A DNA stretch of 27,981 bases from Bacteroidales bacterium UBA1769 (GCA_002314725.1 DCGV01000047.1:1-27981); one strand, 5' to 3'; shown: positions 8,052-16,925, counted from the stretch's first letter. Notes: generated by a model from the letters alone, not told the origin. Program-made: numbers and translations.

Positions 8052-9565
8052 AACTTGCAAGTAAGCGAGAACAACGCCTTGTTCAATTTGTTGGTTGCAA
8101 CGTATTTAGGAACGTTACCTCCGTCATAATCGCTGTACATTTGGAAATCACTGTCCATGCTGCATCTTTGGAATGCGAAGTCAAATGTGAGCGAATCTGA
8201 TAATTTCCATCCAAATCCAAATGATTTTGTACGCTTCTTACTTGCCCATTGAGCAGATGAACTGTAAATGTTACTACCTGCACGTATTGCAAAGTCGCCT
8301 AACCACCATTCAGCGCCATATCTGATGATGTATGAGTTGTTGCACTGATTGGAGATCTTGCTATTCAAATCTTCGAATGAGAATGAATTGCCGTCAGTCT
8401 CAGTGAAGTAGATATCGCGATAGTTGACTTGTTCATAATCAATAGAGAACAATGCTGTGCTACCCATGGTGTAAGCTGCTCCGATATTGAATCTAGCTGG
8501 AGCGTACATTACATAATCATAATAACCTGCAGGAGAGTCCAACTCATATGAGTGTCCGTTGTTGAATTCAGATTGAGCGAAATATCTCCAATAATCTGTC
8601 AATGTGTAAACTGTTTTGGTTGTATATGAAGCACCCAGTCTTAACCCATCCATCTCTTTTGGAAGATAGATAAGTCCGAATTGCCCATTGATGCCTGCTC
8701 CTGAAGTCTCTTGTGAATATTGTTGAGCATATCTGCAGAATCCATCCTGGAATTGATTTGAGTTCATGGCACTCTCTGCATAAGATTCTGTTACATTCAA
8801 TTCAACGGAAGCGACATTCATATTAACGCCAAAGAAGAACTCATCATTGATGTTTCCACCGAAATTGATTGTCATATCTGTTACGCCGCCATCTCTCTTG
8901 CGATAATAATCCTGTGCGAGTGGCCCTCCAATCTCGATTGACATACCGTTCAGATTCTCAGTAGATGCCAAAAAATCTGTTTCAGAATCCGGAGTAGTGG
9001 ATAGAACGTAAGTGTTCCAAGCCAAAACTTCTGGCCATGTTACATTGTTGTTGTAGAATGGATTATATGATCCAGAATTTTCATTATCCAAATCTGCGTA
9101 ATTGACACCGGCAAGGTTTGCTGCCATGCTGCTCAAATAACTGGATTGGTCAGTATCAACTCCCAAAGAGTATACCTCATTGAAAGAGGATCTTCTATTG
9201 AAAACAATACCGAAATTAAAATTGAAGAGGCCTCTCTTGTTATTGGTATCAAAAGCACCGATATATCCGAAGTTAGGGACAGTTACATTTGAAAAACTCT
9301 CCTTTACACCGGCAATTTTACTCTTTGCTTTGACTTTCCCTAAGGTGAAAGACATTTGAGATGATCTCATAATTGCTGATGATGCAGGGTTGATACCGAT
9401 GGCTCCCATATCACCTCCGACTGCAGTAACGGCGTTACCCATTCCCATTGTACGTGCTGTACCTTCGTAATTGTTTGACGAAATCAGCAAGGCGTCATCA
9501 ACACTTTGTGCGAATGCTGCAAAAGTAATGGTCAATGACATCAAAATAGTATATATTCTCTTCAT
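8048..9565 (-). CDS. OmpP1/FadL/TodX-like outer-membrane transport protein
   Basis: The 505-residue product begins with a cleavable signal peptide (MKRIYTILMSLTITFAAFAQ). The conserved start of the Bacteroidota OmpP1/FadL-like family follows: NNYEGTARTMGMGNAVTAVGGDMGAIGINPA. The rest is alternating aromatic/polar beta-strand sequence ending in Phe, as expected of an outer-membrane barrel. Family members take up hydrophobic compounds; the substrate here is unknown. The gene lies 60 bp after the aromatic-rich lipoprotein on the same strand and is probably cotranscribed with it. Its 3' end overlaps the convergent wbqC-like gene by 4 bp, so there is no room for a conventional terminator between them. 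Confidence 0.88.
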   Translation of the reverse strand: MKRIYTILMSLTITFAAFAQSVDDALLISSNNYEGTARTMGMGNAVTAVGGDMGAIGINPASSAIMRSSQMSFTLGKVKAKSKIAGVKESFSNVTVPNFGYIGAFDTNNKRGLFNFNFGIVFNRRSSFNEVYSLGVDTDQSSYLSSMAANLAGVNYADLDNENSGSYNPFYNNNVTWPEVLAWNTYVLSTTPDSETDFLASTENLNGMSIEIGGPLAQDYYRKRDGGVTDMTINFGGNINDEFFFGVNMNVASVELNVTESYAESAMNSNQFQDGFCRYAQQYSQETSGAGINGQFGLIYLPKEMDGLRLGASYTTKTVYTLTDYWRYFAQSEFNNGHSYELDSPAGYYDYVMYAPARFNIGAAYTMGSTALFSIDYEQVNYRDIYFTETDGNSFSFEDLNSKISNQCNNSYIIRYGAEWWLGDFAIRAGSNIYSSSAQWASKKRTKSFGFGWKLSDSLTFDFAFQRCSMDSDFQMYSDYDGGNVPKYVATNKLNKALFSLTCKF

Positions 9566-9625
9566 AATTCTTGTTTTTTTAAAGTTGATAACAATTGTAG
9601 CGGTCAGGTTTAGTTTTACTATCCA

Positions 9626-10627
9626 TTATCTTCTTCCACCTCCAGAGTGTGATCCACCACCACCTGAATAACCTCCAGAGTGTGATCCACCGCCACTGAA
9701 TCCACCACCTACGCTGGAACCGCCACCCATGCTGGAACCGCCACCACTGTAAACGCCTCTAGATGTGCCTGAGCTCATTGACCCGTTGGATCTGGTTTGT
9801 GGAGTGCTGTTATATGTGCTTCTTGTGTTGGTGTTGGTTGACGTTCTGCTGTAAGATGTGTTGGATTCTCCTCTTGCAGTTGTTTTCCTTTGACCAGTAT
9901 ATACTCCATTGTTGCTATATGAGCTGGAATTTGAAGTTGATATTCCACGCATGGCTTCCTGTCTGCTAGGTGACATTAGGCTGCCGTTTCTTCCTGTTCT
10001 CTGGCCATAGTATGAGTTTCTGCTTGAGACGCCGCCAATCTCTCCGTCAGGTCTCGGTCCAGGTCCAGGTCCGTAACCTGGTCTGTAGTGGTTGTAAGGA
10101 GAGTAATATCCATATCCATAACCCCAATACCATGGGTCATACATACCTCCATATCCCCATCCATAATACCAAGGGTCATACCAACCGTAGAAATAGAAGT
10201 TGTCCCAATAGAATGGATTGTAGTATGAGAAACTGTATGGAGAATACCATGAATACCAGCTTCCGAAGTAGAAAGGTGTGTGCCAACGGCCAATGCCCCA
10301 CCACGGATTGTACCAAGGTGATCCCCAAACGCCGAAATCATAATAGAAATCATAAGAAGGTGAGTCAAAACGTCTGAGAAGCTGCTCGTATGACATGTCT
10401 GTCTCCAGTGTGTAACTGTGACCACTATCATCACTGATGGTGTACTGTCTCATTATCTGTTTACGTAGCTCGTTGTTTTGAGAGATGACTTCTGCTCTAT
10501 CTTCTTTTGTTGGTCTGTAATAGATATCATCTCTAATTACAGAAGAGGTGAAATATCCTGTTCCACAGGAACTTAATGCTGTAACTGCAATAAGCGCAAG
10601 CATAAAGAATTTAGTGTTTTTCATCAT
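9626..10627 (-). CDS. Aromatic-rich, Gly/Ser-tailed lipoprotein (vitellogenin-like Bacteroidota family)
   Basis: The 333-residue product has a lipoprotein signal (lipobox LSSC, Cys21). An N-terminal segment (residues 30-90) with a DMSYEQLLRRFDSPSYDF motif follows. Residues 91-186 form a block in which about half the residues are Tyr, Trp or Phe. The tail, from about 195, is Ser/Asn/Thr- then Gly-rich and ends in GGGRR. Similar Bacteroidota proteins are annotated as vitellogenin-like, without known function. A strong Shine-Dalgarno (AGGAGGG on the minus strand) precedes two adjacent ATGs at 10627 and 10624; the second has the better spacing, the first is used here. It is probably cotranscribed with the downstream porin. 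A surface or periplasmic location is inferred. Confidence 0.85.
   Translation of the reverse strand: MMKNTKFFMLALIAVTALSSCGTGYFTSSVIRDDIYYRPTKEDRAEVISQNNELRKQIMRQYTISDDSGHSYTLETDMSYEQLLRRFDSPSYDFYYDFGVWGSPWYNPWWGIGRWHTPFYFGSWYSWYSPYSFSYYNPFYWDNFYFYGWYDPWYYGWGYGGMYDPWYWGYGYGYYSPYNHYRPGYGPGPGPRPDGEIGGVSSRNSYYGQRTGRNGSLMSPSRQEAMRGISTSNSSSYSNNGVYTGQRKTTARGESNTSYSRTSTNTNTRSTYNSTPQTRSNGSMSSGTSRGVYSGGGSSMGGGSSVGGGFSGGGSHSGGYSGGGGSHSGGGRR
9638..9691. repeat. 33-bp-period direct repeat within the lipoprotein tail
   Basis: Two identical 21-bp copies (9638-9658 and 9671-9691) lie 33 bp apart and encode the repeated GGSHSGG motif of the C-terminal tail. The near-identity at DNA level suggests recent in-frame duplication. 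Confidence 0.8.
9711..9746. repeat. 18-bp tandem duplication within the lipoprotein tail
   Basis: Two adjacent 18-bp units (9711-9728 and 9729-9746) differ at only a couple of bases and encode GGGSSM/GGGSSV. Together with the neighbouring 33-bp repeat they indicate that the Gly/Ser tail changes length by replication slippage. Confidence 0.75.
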
Positions 10628-10656
10628 TTTTCCCTCCTATATCTATAATATTTTGT

Positions 10657-10664
10657 TAATTTTG
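10657..10664 (+). promoter_or_regulatory. Possible -7 element for proS operon
   Basis: TAATTTTG fits TAnnTTTG and lies 62 nt before the proS ATG. No TTTG is found 19-21 nt upstream, so this is a weak call. Confidence 0.3.
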
Positions 10665-10688
10665 CACTAATAAGACGATTTTAAAAAG

Positions 10689-10696
10689 CAAATATA
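10689..10696 (-). promoter_or_regulatory. Possible -7 element for the aromatic-rich lipoprotein
   Basis: On the minus strand TATATTTG fits TAnnTTTG about 60 nt upstream of the lipoprotein start. The -33 region (TACG at 20 nt) matches poorly. The call rests on the -7 match and the divergent layout with proS. Confidence 0.35.
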
Positions 10697-10725
10697 ACAA
10701 ATTCTATTCCAAAATACGTAATAAT

Positions 10726-12204
10726 ATGGCAAAAGAGGTAACAAACAGAGAGGATAATTATTCACAATGGTATAATAACCTCGTAGTGAAGGCTGACTTG
10801 GCAGAGCAATCTGCAGTAAGGGGTTGTATGGTTATTAAACCTTACGGATATGCAATATGGGAGAAGATGCATGAGCAACTTGACAAAATGTTCAAGGAGA
10901 CAGGGCACGTAAATGCCTATTTCCCGCTTTTCATTCCGAAATCATTCCTTAGCAAAGAGGCAGAGCACGTTGAGGGTTTTGCAAAGGAGTGCGCTGTTGT
11001 TACTCACCACCGTCTTAAAGTCAATCCTGAAGGCAATGGTGTAATTGTGGATCCAGATGCTAAACTTGAAGAGGAGTTGATTGTCAGACCTACTTCAGAG
11101 ACAATTATCTGGAATACATATAAGAATTGGATTAAATCTTGGAGAGATCTTCCAATCCTTTGCAATCAGTGGGCAAACGTTGTACGCTGGGAGATGCGTA
11201 CAAGGTTGTTCCTTCGTACAGCGGAATTTTTGTGGCAAGAGGGTCACACAGCACATGCTACTAAGGAAGAGGCTATTGCTGAGGCTGAGAAGATGGTTGA
11301 AGTATATGCAAAATTTGCCCGTGAATATATGGCAATGCCTGTTGTAGTCGGTCACAAATCTGCTGCTGAACGCTTCGCCGGTGCACTTGATACCTACTGT
11401 ATCGAAGCTATGATGCAGGATGGTAAAGCTCTTCAAGCAGGTACATCTCACTTCCTTGGACAGAATTTCGCAAAAGCATTCGAAGTGCAGTTTGCAAATA
11501 AAGAGGGTAAACTGGAATATGTTTGGGCTACATCATGGGGCGTTTCTACACGTCTGATGGGTGCGTTGATTATGTCACACAGTGATAATAACGGTCTGGT
11601 TCTTCCTCCAAAGCTTGCACCTATCCAGGTTGTAATGGTGCCTATCTTCAAGACTGAAGAGGAACACAATGCAATACTTGACCGTTTTGATACTATCAAG
11701 AAAGAGCTTGAGTCTAAAGGTATTTCAGTTAAGGTTGATGATCGTGATAATCTTCGTCCTGGTTTCAAATTCGCTGAATGGGAACTTAAGGGCGTTCCAG
11801 TACGTCTTGCAATGGGTGGCCGTGACCTTGAGAACGGTACAATCGAACTTGCTCGAAGAGATACTATGACAAAAGATAATTTACCTCAAGAGGGTGTTGC
11901 TCAGAAGATTGTAGCCTTAATGGATGAAATTCAGGATAATATCTATAAGAAGGCTGTCGACTTTAGAAGTGCAATGACTTACAAAGTTGATACTTGGGAA
12001 GAGTTCAAGCAGAAGATTGAAGAGGGTGGATTCCTTCTTTGCCATTGGGATGGTACAACTGAGACTGAAGAGAAGATTAAAGAGGAGACAAAGGCTACAA
12101 TCCGTTGTATCCCTATCGATTCCTTCGTATGCGAAGAGGAGGGTAAATGTATCTATTCAGGTAAACCTTCACATCGCAGAGTTATTTTTGCAAGAGCTTA
12201 TTAA
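10726..12204 (+). CDS. proS: Prolyl-tRNA synthetase (archaeal/eukaryal-type)
   Basis: ProRS charges tRNA-Pro with proline. The 492-residue product lacks the editing insertion of the long bacterial form and belongs to the short type 3 class. It opens with NREDNYSQWYNNLVVKADLA. Class II motif 1 lies near ...GCMVIKPYGYAIWE, and motif 2 is RWEMRTRLFLRTAEFLW with RPTSE just before it. Motif 3 and the anticodon-binding domain follow (DRDNLRPGFKFAEWE). A C-terminal zinc-domain-like segment ends in RRVIFARAY. Residue spacing and length match other Bacteroidota ProRS. The DUF3078 gene starts 2 bp after its stop, so the two are probably cotranscribed. Confidence 0.97.
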   Translation: MAKEVTNREDNYSQWYNNLVVKADLAEQSAVRGCMVIKPYGYAIWEKMHEQLDKMFKETGHVNAYFPLFIPKSFLSKEAEHVEGFAKECAVVTHHRLKVNPEGNGVIVDPDAKLEEELIVRPTSETIIWNTYKNWIKSWRDLPILCNQWANVVRWEMRTRLFLRTAEFLWQEGHTAHATKEEAIAEAEKMVEVYAKFAREYMAMPVVVGHKSAAERFAGALDTYCIEAMMQDGKALQAGTSHFLGQNFAKAFEVQFANKEGKLEYVWATSWGVSTRLMGALIMSHSDNNGLVLPPKLAPIQVVMVPIFKTEEEHNAILDRFDTIKKELESKGISVKVDDRDNLRPGFKFAEWELKGVPVRLAMGGRDLENGTIELARRDTMTKDNLPQEGVAQKIVALMDEIQDNIYKKAVDFRSAMTYKVDTWEEFKQKIEEGGFLLCHWDGTTETEEKIKEETKATIRCIPIDSFVCEEEGKCIYSGKPSHRRVIFARAY

Positions 12205-12206
12205 TA

Positions 12207-13139
12207 ATGAAGAGGATAATACTTTCTACTTTCATAGCCTTGATGAGTGTTGCTCTGTTCGCTCAAGAACAGACAACTGCAACTGATACAACATCAATCA
12301 AGCCTAATTATTGGACAAAGGGAATGACAACCCAGGTCACTTTCTCTCAGTTGTCTCTCACCAATTGGGCTGCAGGTGGTTATGGTTCGGTATCATTGAA
12401 TACATATATCAATGCTTATCGTGATTATCAAAAGGATAATATCAAGTGGGAGAACCAACTTCAGATGGGTTATGGTTTCATCTACTCTTTCGATGAGGTC
12501 TACAAGAAGAGCGATGATAGGTTGATTTTTGATAGTAAATTTGGATATAAGGCAGTGGATAAGCTCTTTATGTCTGCGGTTTTCAACGTTACCTCTCAAT
12601 TTGCCAACGGTTATAAGGACGATAAGGTAGTATCAAGTTTCGCCGCTCCGGCCTACGTTTCATTAGGTCTCGGTATTGACTATAACCCTACCAAGAGCGT
12701 TTCCATAAACTTCGCTCCATTGACAGGTAAAATGGTGATTGTAAAAGATCCGACATTAAGATCAATATACGGTAATGCCGAGGATCAATATACCAGATTC
12801 GAACTTGGTGCTCAGTTGAAACTCAATAACAGAATCAATGTCGAAAATTTCTCTGTAGAATCGGCTTTGACTCTATTCTCTGACTATCTGAATCATCCTC
12901 TCAATATTAAAGTCAATTGGGATTTGAATGTCAATGCACAGATTGCCAAATATTTCTCTGTAACTCTTCGTACAAACTTGATATACGACGACAATATCAA
13001 ACATATCCAAGCAACCGATAAGAAGGGTAACGTGAAACTTGATGAGAATGGTAACCCTATTATGGTTCCAGGGGTACAGTTCAGAGAGGTCTTTGGAATA
13101 GGCTTTTCATATACTTTCGGAAGTGTAAGAAAGAAATGA
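12207..13139 (+). CDS. DUF3078 family outer-membrane/periplasmic protein
   Basis: The 310-residue product has a signal peptide (MKRIILSTFIALMSVALFAQ) and the DUF3078 signature: YWTKGMTTQVTFSQLSLTNWAAGG, of which the stretch from SQLSLTNW is most typical. Successive amphipathic strands and a C-terminal ...FGIGFSYTFG strand suggest a beta-barrel in the outer membrane. The family is widespread in Bacteroidota and has no assigned function. It begins 2 bp after proS and overlaps tilS by 4 bp (ATGA), which points to one transcript and coupled translation despite the unrelated roles. Confidence 0.9.
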   Translation: MKRIILSTFIALMSVALFAQEQTTATDTTSIKPNYWTKGMTTQVTFSQLSLTNWAAGGYGSVSLNTYINAYRDYQKDNIKWENQLQMGYGFIYSFDEVYKKSDDRLIFDSKFGYKAVDKLFMSAVFNVTSQFANGYKDDKVVSSFAAPAYVSLGLGIDYNPTKSVSINFAPLTGKMVIVKDPTLRSIYGNAEDQYTRFELGAQLKLNNRINVENFSVESALTLFSDYLNHPLNIKVNWDLNVNAQIAKYFSVTLRTNLIYDDNIKHIQATDKKGNVKLDENGNPIMVPGVQFREVFGIGFSYTFGSVRKK

Positions 13140-14479
13140 TTACAAGATTCAAGGAAAATTTACTCTCTCTGATTCCAGAGACGGCCAAAAGAAAAGTATC
13201 CATCCTTGTAGGCGTAAGCTCAGGGGTGGATTCAATGTGTATGGCCAATCTTTTCCTTAAAATGAATCTCGATTTAGATATTGCAGTTGCCCATGTGAAT
13301 TTTTCATTGAGGGGAGCAGCAAGTGACGGTGATCAGGCTTTCGTTGAGAAGTGGTGTGCTGACAATGGCGTGAAGTGCTATGTGAAACGGTTTGATACTC
13401 GTGCAGAGGCTTCGTCAAAAGGTGTTTCAATAGAAATGGCAGCACGTGAATTGCGGTATGAGTGGTTCAATGAATTGATGGATAGGGAGCATTTCGAGTA
13501 TGTCGCAGTCGCTCACAATATGAATGATAATGTTGAGACACTCTTCTTGAATATCGTCCGAGGTACTGGCCTCTCTGGTATAAAGGGGATGAAACCTCTT
13601 TTCGGCAGAATTCTCCGTCCGATGTTGATCTTTTCCAGAGCAGACATTGAGTCTTTTTGCAAATTGAATAATATAGCATTTCGTGAAGATGCTACGAATG
13701 CGGATGTCGCATATCACAGAAACAGAGTAAGAAACAATATCTTCCCAGAGTTGAAAGCTATTAATCCTTCGTTCCTGGAGACCATCAGTCGTGATATCTC
13801 TTATTTTGGTGCAGCAGATGCCATTATTGAGGATATGACTCCATCAAAAATAGCTCAATTGACTCTATTTGAGGATGAAGTTTTGAATATTTCTATTCCA
13901 TTGCTTAAAAAAGAGAAATACGCTGCATATTGGCTTTTTAAAATCCTTCAACAATATGGATTCAATTCCAGCCAAGTTGAACAGATATCATTGGCGCTAG
14001 ATTCTCAAAGCGGAAAGCAATTTCTCTCTGATACGCATAAATTGATAAGGGATAGGTCAATGTTGAAGGTCTATCCATTATTGACAACTGGTGTCAAAAA
14101 GTGTAATATTACCATTGTTGACAAACCAAAAGGATTTAACCCGACCTTGAGTGAGACCGGGGTGATTTATGTTGATGCTGACAAGGTTCTTGCCGTTTCT
14201 GGCGCATCTACATTAAATGATCTGTTAGATAATATCAAGTGCCGTAACTGGCAACTGTCAGATAAATTTAAACCCCTCGGAATGAAGGGGTTTAAACTCA
14301 TTAGCGATTTCTTTAACGATTTGAAAATCGATATTGAACAGAAATCAAAAGAGGTGATTGTAACCGTTCTATCAAATCAATTCGATGAGACCATAATCGC
14401 CGTGGCAGGTCGTCGTATCGATGATAGATTCAAGGTGAGCGATTCTACTGCTTCTCTGCTCCGGATTTCTCTTGAGTAG
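13136..14479 (+). CDS. tilS: tRNA(Ile)-lysidine synthetase TilS
   Basis: TilS converts C34 of the CAU anticodon of a minor tRNA-Ile to lysidine using ATP and lysine, changing both charging and decoding from Met to Ile. The 447-residue product has the N-type ATP pyrophosphatase loop SSGVDS at residues 28-33. Conserved AHVNFSLRG, VAHNMNDNVETLFLNIVRGTGLSGIKGM and YHRNRVRNNIFPEL segments follow. The C-terminal domain carries the KPLGMKG motif. It overlaps the DUF3078 stop by 4 bp. Its last 35 bases overlap, tail to tail, the end of the minus-strand HMA gene. Confidence 0.95.
   Translation: MITRFKENLLSLIPETAKRKVSILVGVSSGVDSMCMANLFLKMNLDLDIAVAHVNFSLRGAASDGDQAFVEKWCADNGVKCYVKRFDTRAEASSKGVSIEMAARELRYEWFNELMDREHFEYVAVAHNMNDNVETLFLNIVRGTGLSGIKGMKPLFGRILRPMLIFSRADIESFCKLNNIAFREDATNADVAYHRNRVRNNIFPELKAINPSFLETISRDISYFGAADAIIEDMTPSKIAQLTLFEDEVLNISIPLLKKEKYAAYWLFKILQQYGFNSSQVEQISLALDSQSGKQFLSDTHKLIRDRSMLKVYPLLTTGVKKCNITIVDKPKGFNPTLSETGVIYVDADKVLAVSGASTLNDLLDNIKCRNWQLSDKFKPLGMKGFKLISDFFNDLKIDIEQKSKEVIVTVLSNQFDETIIAVAGRRIDDRFKVSDSTASLLRISLE
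14267..14296. other. Perfect 11-bp inverted repeat inside tilS
   Basis: TTTAAACCCCT (14267-14277) and AGGGGTTTAAA (14286-14296) flank an 8-nt loop. The stem coincides with codons for the conserved KPLGMKG motif, so it may be chance. It lies about 150 nt past the HMA gene stop on the minus strand and could help end that convergent transcript, although no good U-tract follows. Confidence 0.45.
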
Positions 14480-14777
14480 ATATCTCCTCTGCTGTGTAAC
14501 CAAGTTTTTCAATAGCTTTTCTCAAACTCTCCTTATCTGTTTTAGCAGTATCGAATTTGATATATACTGTCTTGTTTTCCAAATTGGTTTTCAGCTCTTT
14601 AACACCCTTCTCGAATGCGATGTTGGCGTTAATCTTCTTTACGCATTTCTCGCAATCCATGCTTGTTACGAACGTTACATCTTGAAGCTCTACTGCTTTC
14701 TTGTTCTGGGCAAAAGCGGGAGTTGTTATTATTGCTGTCAAAGCAATAATGATAATTGATTTTAATAGTGATTTCAT
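14445..14777 (-). CDS. Exported heavy-metal-associated (HMA) domain protein
   Basis: The 110-residue product has a signal peptide (MKSLLKSIIIIALTAIITTPAFAQ) and one ferredoxin-like HMA domain with the metal-binding motif MDCEKC at residues 40-45. The fold continues as ...FEKGVKELKTNLENKTVYIKF and ends in EKLGYTAEE. HMA domains bind Cu(I), or less often Zn or Hg, through the two cysteines. The signal peptide puts it in the periplasm. It starts 18 bp after the TonB receptor stop and is the last gene of the three-gene cassette. The 3' end overlaps tilS by 35 bp. Confidence 0.92.
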   Translation of the reverse strand: MKSLLKSIIIIALTAIITTPAFAQNKKAVELQDVTFVTSMDCEKCVKKINANIAFEKGVKELKTNLENKTVYIKFDTAKTDKESLRKAIEKLGYTAEEISTQEKSGAEKQ

Positions 14778-14795
14778 ATTATTGAAAAATAATTA

Positions 14796-16862
14796 TTATT
14801 TCCATAGTGTATAACGTAATCCGGCGTAGAACTTAATGCCGGTAAGAGGGCCCCAAACGTTAGAGGCGTTGAATGCTGTGCTGAAAGGATTATCGGCACT
14901 GAGGATGGCCTCTTTCTGTCGGTAGTTGGTCAGGTTCTCACCACCTACATATATGTCAATTCCTTTGAAACGCCTTGTGATTTGGGCGTATAACATAGGA
15001 TAGGCAGGAGATTCTTTCAAGTTCATTATTGAAGGTAATCTCATAGGTCCGTTCAATGAAGCAGTGGCGTCAAATGTCCACTTGTTCAAGTTTGTCGAGT
15101 ATTGAAGGTTTAAAACAGCTTTATATCTGCTGGTCATCGGCCTCTCTACAAGTCCCTGATTCCTTAAATCAACCATTGCATTTGAGTATCTGAATGTGGT
15201 TGTAATATTGAAACGCTCAAAAGGATCATAAGAGAAATCTGCTTGATATGTATCTGTATATGATTGGCCTTCAAGATTATATATTGAGATGTAGCCAGGA
15301 CGGTACTCTTGGTCAACAATCACTTGATTTCCAAAAATTGTTTTAAAGTAATCGAAGCTTATGAAATTATTTCCACCCTCAATCCCGATAGGAAGATAGA
15401 GTGTTAAATTGCCGCCGAAGGTCCATGCATCTTCCATACGATTGAGAGGGCTGTCACTTATCTCTAAACCGGAATCAATTACTTTTGGGGCATCATAATC
15501 GCCCAATATGATAGGCCCACCTGTTGAAAAGATGCCAATATTGTCAGCGAAGATATTAGTGGCACGAAAACCGCGTCCACCTGAAGCTCGGAATACTATT
15601 TCGTCGCAGAATGCATACTTGACAGAAGCCCTTGGGGCGAAGAGAAGACCATAATTGTTATGAAGGTCAGCTCTTATACCTCCCATGATTGTCAATTTGT
15701 CGTCCTGTGTGTATGTGTACTCTGCTGATGCGCCCATCAATCTGTCATCTCTTTTCGAATATGTTAGCGCGGTAAAGTCTGACATTAGATAGTGTTGGGT
15801 ATAATATTCACCTATATCGTCGATTTGACTGGTCAGACCTATCTCAAAACGATGGTTATCATTGATATGGTTGTCATAAAGGATGTTGACGAACACGGAG
15901 TTTTGTTCCCCGGAATAATCTTTCAAACCAAAGAATCCATCTATGTCGTGATAAGTGTAATCGACAATCATTGCTATACTTGATTTCTGCTCTTCATCCA
16001 TAGGTAAGCCAATTTTGAAATAACCGTTGAAATCCTTGTTCTTAAGATTTGAATTCCATAGTTCGAGGCTACGTTCCTTAGGTGAATTGATTTGACCTCC
16101 CATCCTATCGTCGATGACTCCCTTTACACCAAATCGTATTTGTAGCCCGCTTGGGTCGTAATATAACCACCTGTTGCCGATATTGTACTGGTTGGAAAGT
16201 GGCTCATCTCTGAATCCATCGCCGTTGTGATCCATCTCCATACTCATACCTGAAGCATGTGTAAACAGCACTGTGCTCCAACGTTCATTCAATTGGAGTG
16301 CTGAGATTACATTGGCTTCATACATGGAGTCAGAACTGCCGTATAGGTTTATGAATAGGGGCGTCTCGTCGGTTGGCTTGCGATGTTCAAGGTTTATTTG
16401 ACCTGTGATTGCCTCAAGTCCGTTAATAACTGAGGATGGTCCTTTGGCTATTTGGATACTCTCAAGCCATTGACCTGGTATATAAGACATTCCAAAAGGT
16501 GCTGATAAACCTCTTAGAATAGGCCTGTTCTCATCAAGCATCTGTGTATATATGCCTGAGAGGCCCAATAATTTTATCTGTTTTGCACCAGTAATTGCAT
16601 CTGAGTAACCTACTGTAACACTAGCTGAGTTCTCAAAACTCTCTGCAAGGTTACAGCATGCCATCTTGCAAAGTCCTGCTGCTGTTATTACCTCTGTCTT
16701 GACAGCTTTCATTTTTGGGAGAGTGGATTGCTTACCAGAAACGACAGTGGCTTCAATCTCGTCCTCCTCTTCTATGATATTTGATAACTCTGTTTGAGGT
16801 GTTTGTGCATAGATGTACAGTGAAAACGAACATAACAATGCACAAATAATAAATTTATTCAT
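14796..16862 (-). CDS. TonB-dependent receptor, CCNL-plug type (putative metal transport)
   Basis: The 688-residue product has a signal peptide ending near AYAQ-like residues (SLYIYAQ). A short acidic segment with a TonB-box-like IEATVVSG (residues 37-43) follows. The plug domain contains CKMACCNLAESFE (C65, C69, C70), then KQIKLLGLSGIYTQML, RGLSAPFGMSYIPG, and a G.EAITGQINLE end. A 22-strand-type barrel runs to the C-terminal YAGLRYTLWK. The CCNL plug type is found in Bacteroidota next to HMA-domain proteins, as here, which argues for uptake or release of a thiophilic metal such as copper. The usual N-terminal carboxypeptidase-like domain is absent. It sits between the His/Cys-rich protein and the HMA protein on the same strand. 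The substrate is inferred. Confidence 0.9.
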   Translation of the reverse strand: MNKFIICALLCSFSLYIYAQTPQTELSNIIEEEDEIEATVVSGKQSTLPKMKAVKTEVITAAGLCKMACCNLAESFENSASVTVGYSDAITGAKQIKLLGLSGIYTQMLDENRPILRGLSAPFGMSYIPGQWLESIQIAKGPSSVINGLEAITGQINLEHRKPTDETPLFINLYGSSDSMYEANVISALQLNERWSTVLFTHASGMSMEMDHNGDGFRDEPLSNQYNIGNRWLYYDPSGLQIRFGVKGVIDDRMGGQINSPKERSLELWNSNLKNKDFNGYFKIGLPMDEEQKSSIAMIVDYTYHDIDGFFGLKDYSGEQNSVFVNILYDNHINDNHRFEIGLTSQIDDIGEYYTQHYLMSDFTALTYSKRDDRLMGASAEYTYTQDDKLTIMGGIRADLHNNYGLLFAPRASVKYAFCDEIVFRASGGRGFRATNIFADNIGIFSTGGPIILGDYDAPKVIDSGLEISDSPLNRMEDAWTFGGNLTLYLPIGIEGGNNFISFDYFKTIFGNQVIVDQEYRPGYISIYNLEGQSYTDTYQADFSYDPFERFNITTTFRYSNAMVDLRNQGLVERPMTSRYKAVLNLQYSTNLNKWTFDATASLNGPMRLPSIMNLKESPAYPMLYAQITRRFKGIDIYVGGENLTNYRQKEAILSADNPFSTAFNASNVWGPLTGIKFYAGLRYTLWK

Positions 16863-16925
16863 AATGTATTGATTTATAATAGTTTAGTGATTAATAACTT
16901 TTACCGAAAGGGCGTAGTTATCCTA

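Noticed and set aside
9970..10434. Open frames overlapping the aromatic-rich lipoprotein on both strands
   Set aside because: They are by-products of its repetitive codons; the minus-strand lipoprotein frame has a signal peptide, lipobox and strong ribosome site.
16863..16925. Riboswitch (such as cobalamin) upstream of the TonB receptor
   Set aside because: The 63-bp gap is too short, shows no conserved box or nested stems, and lies inside an operon.
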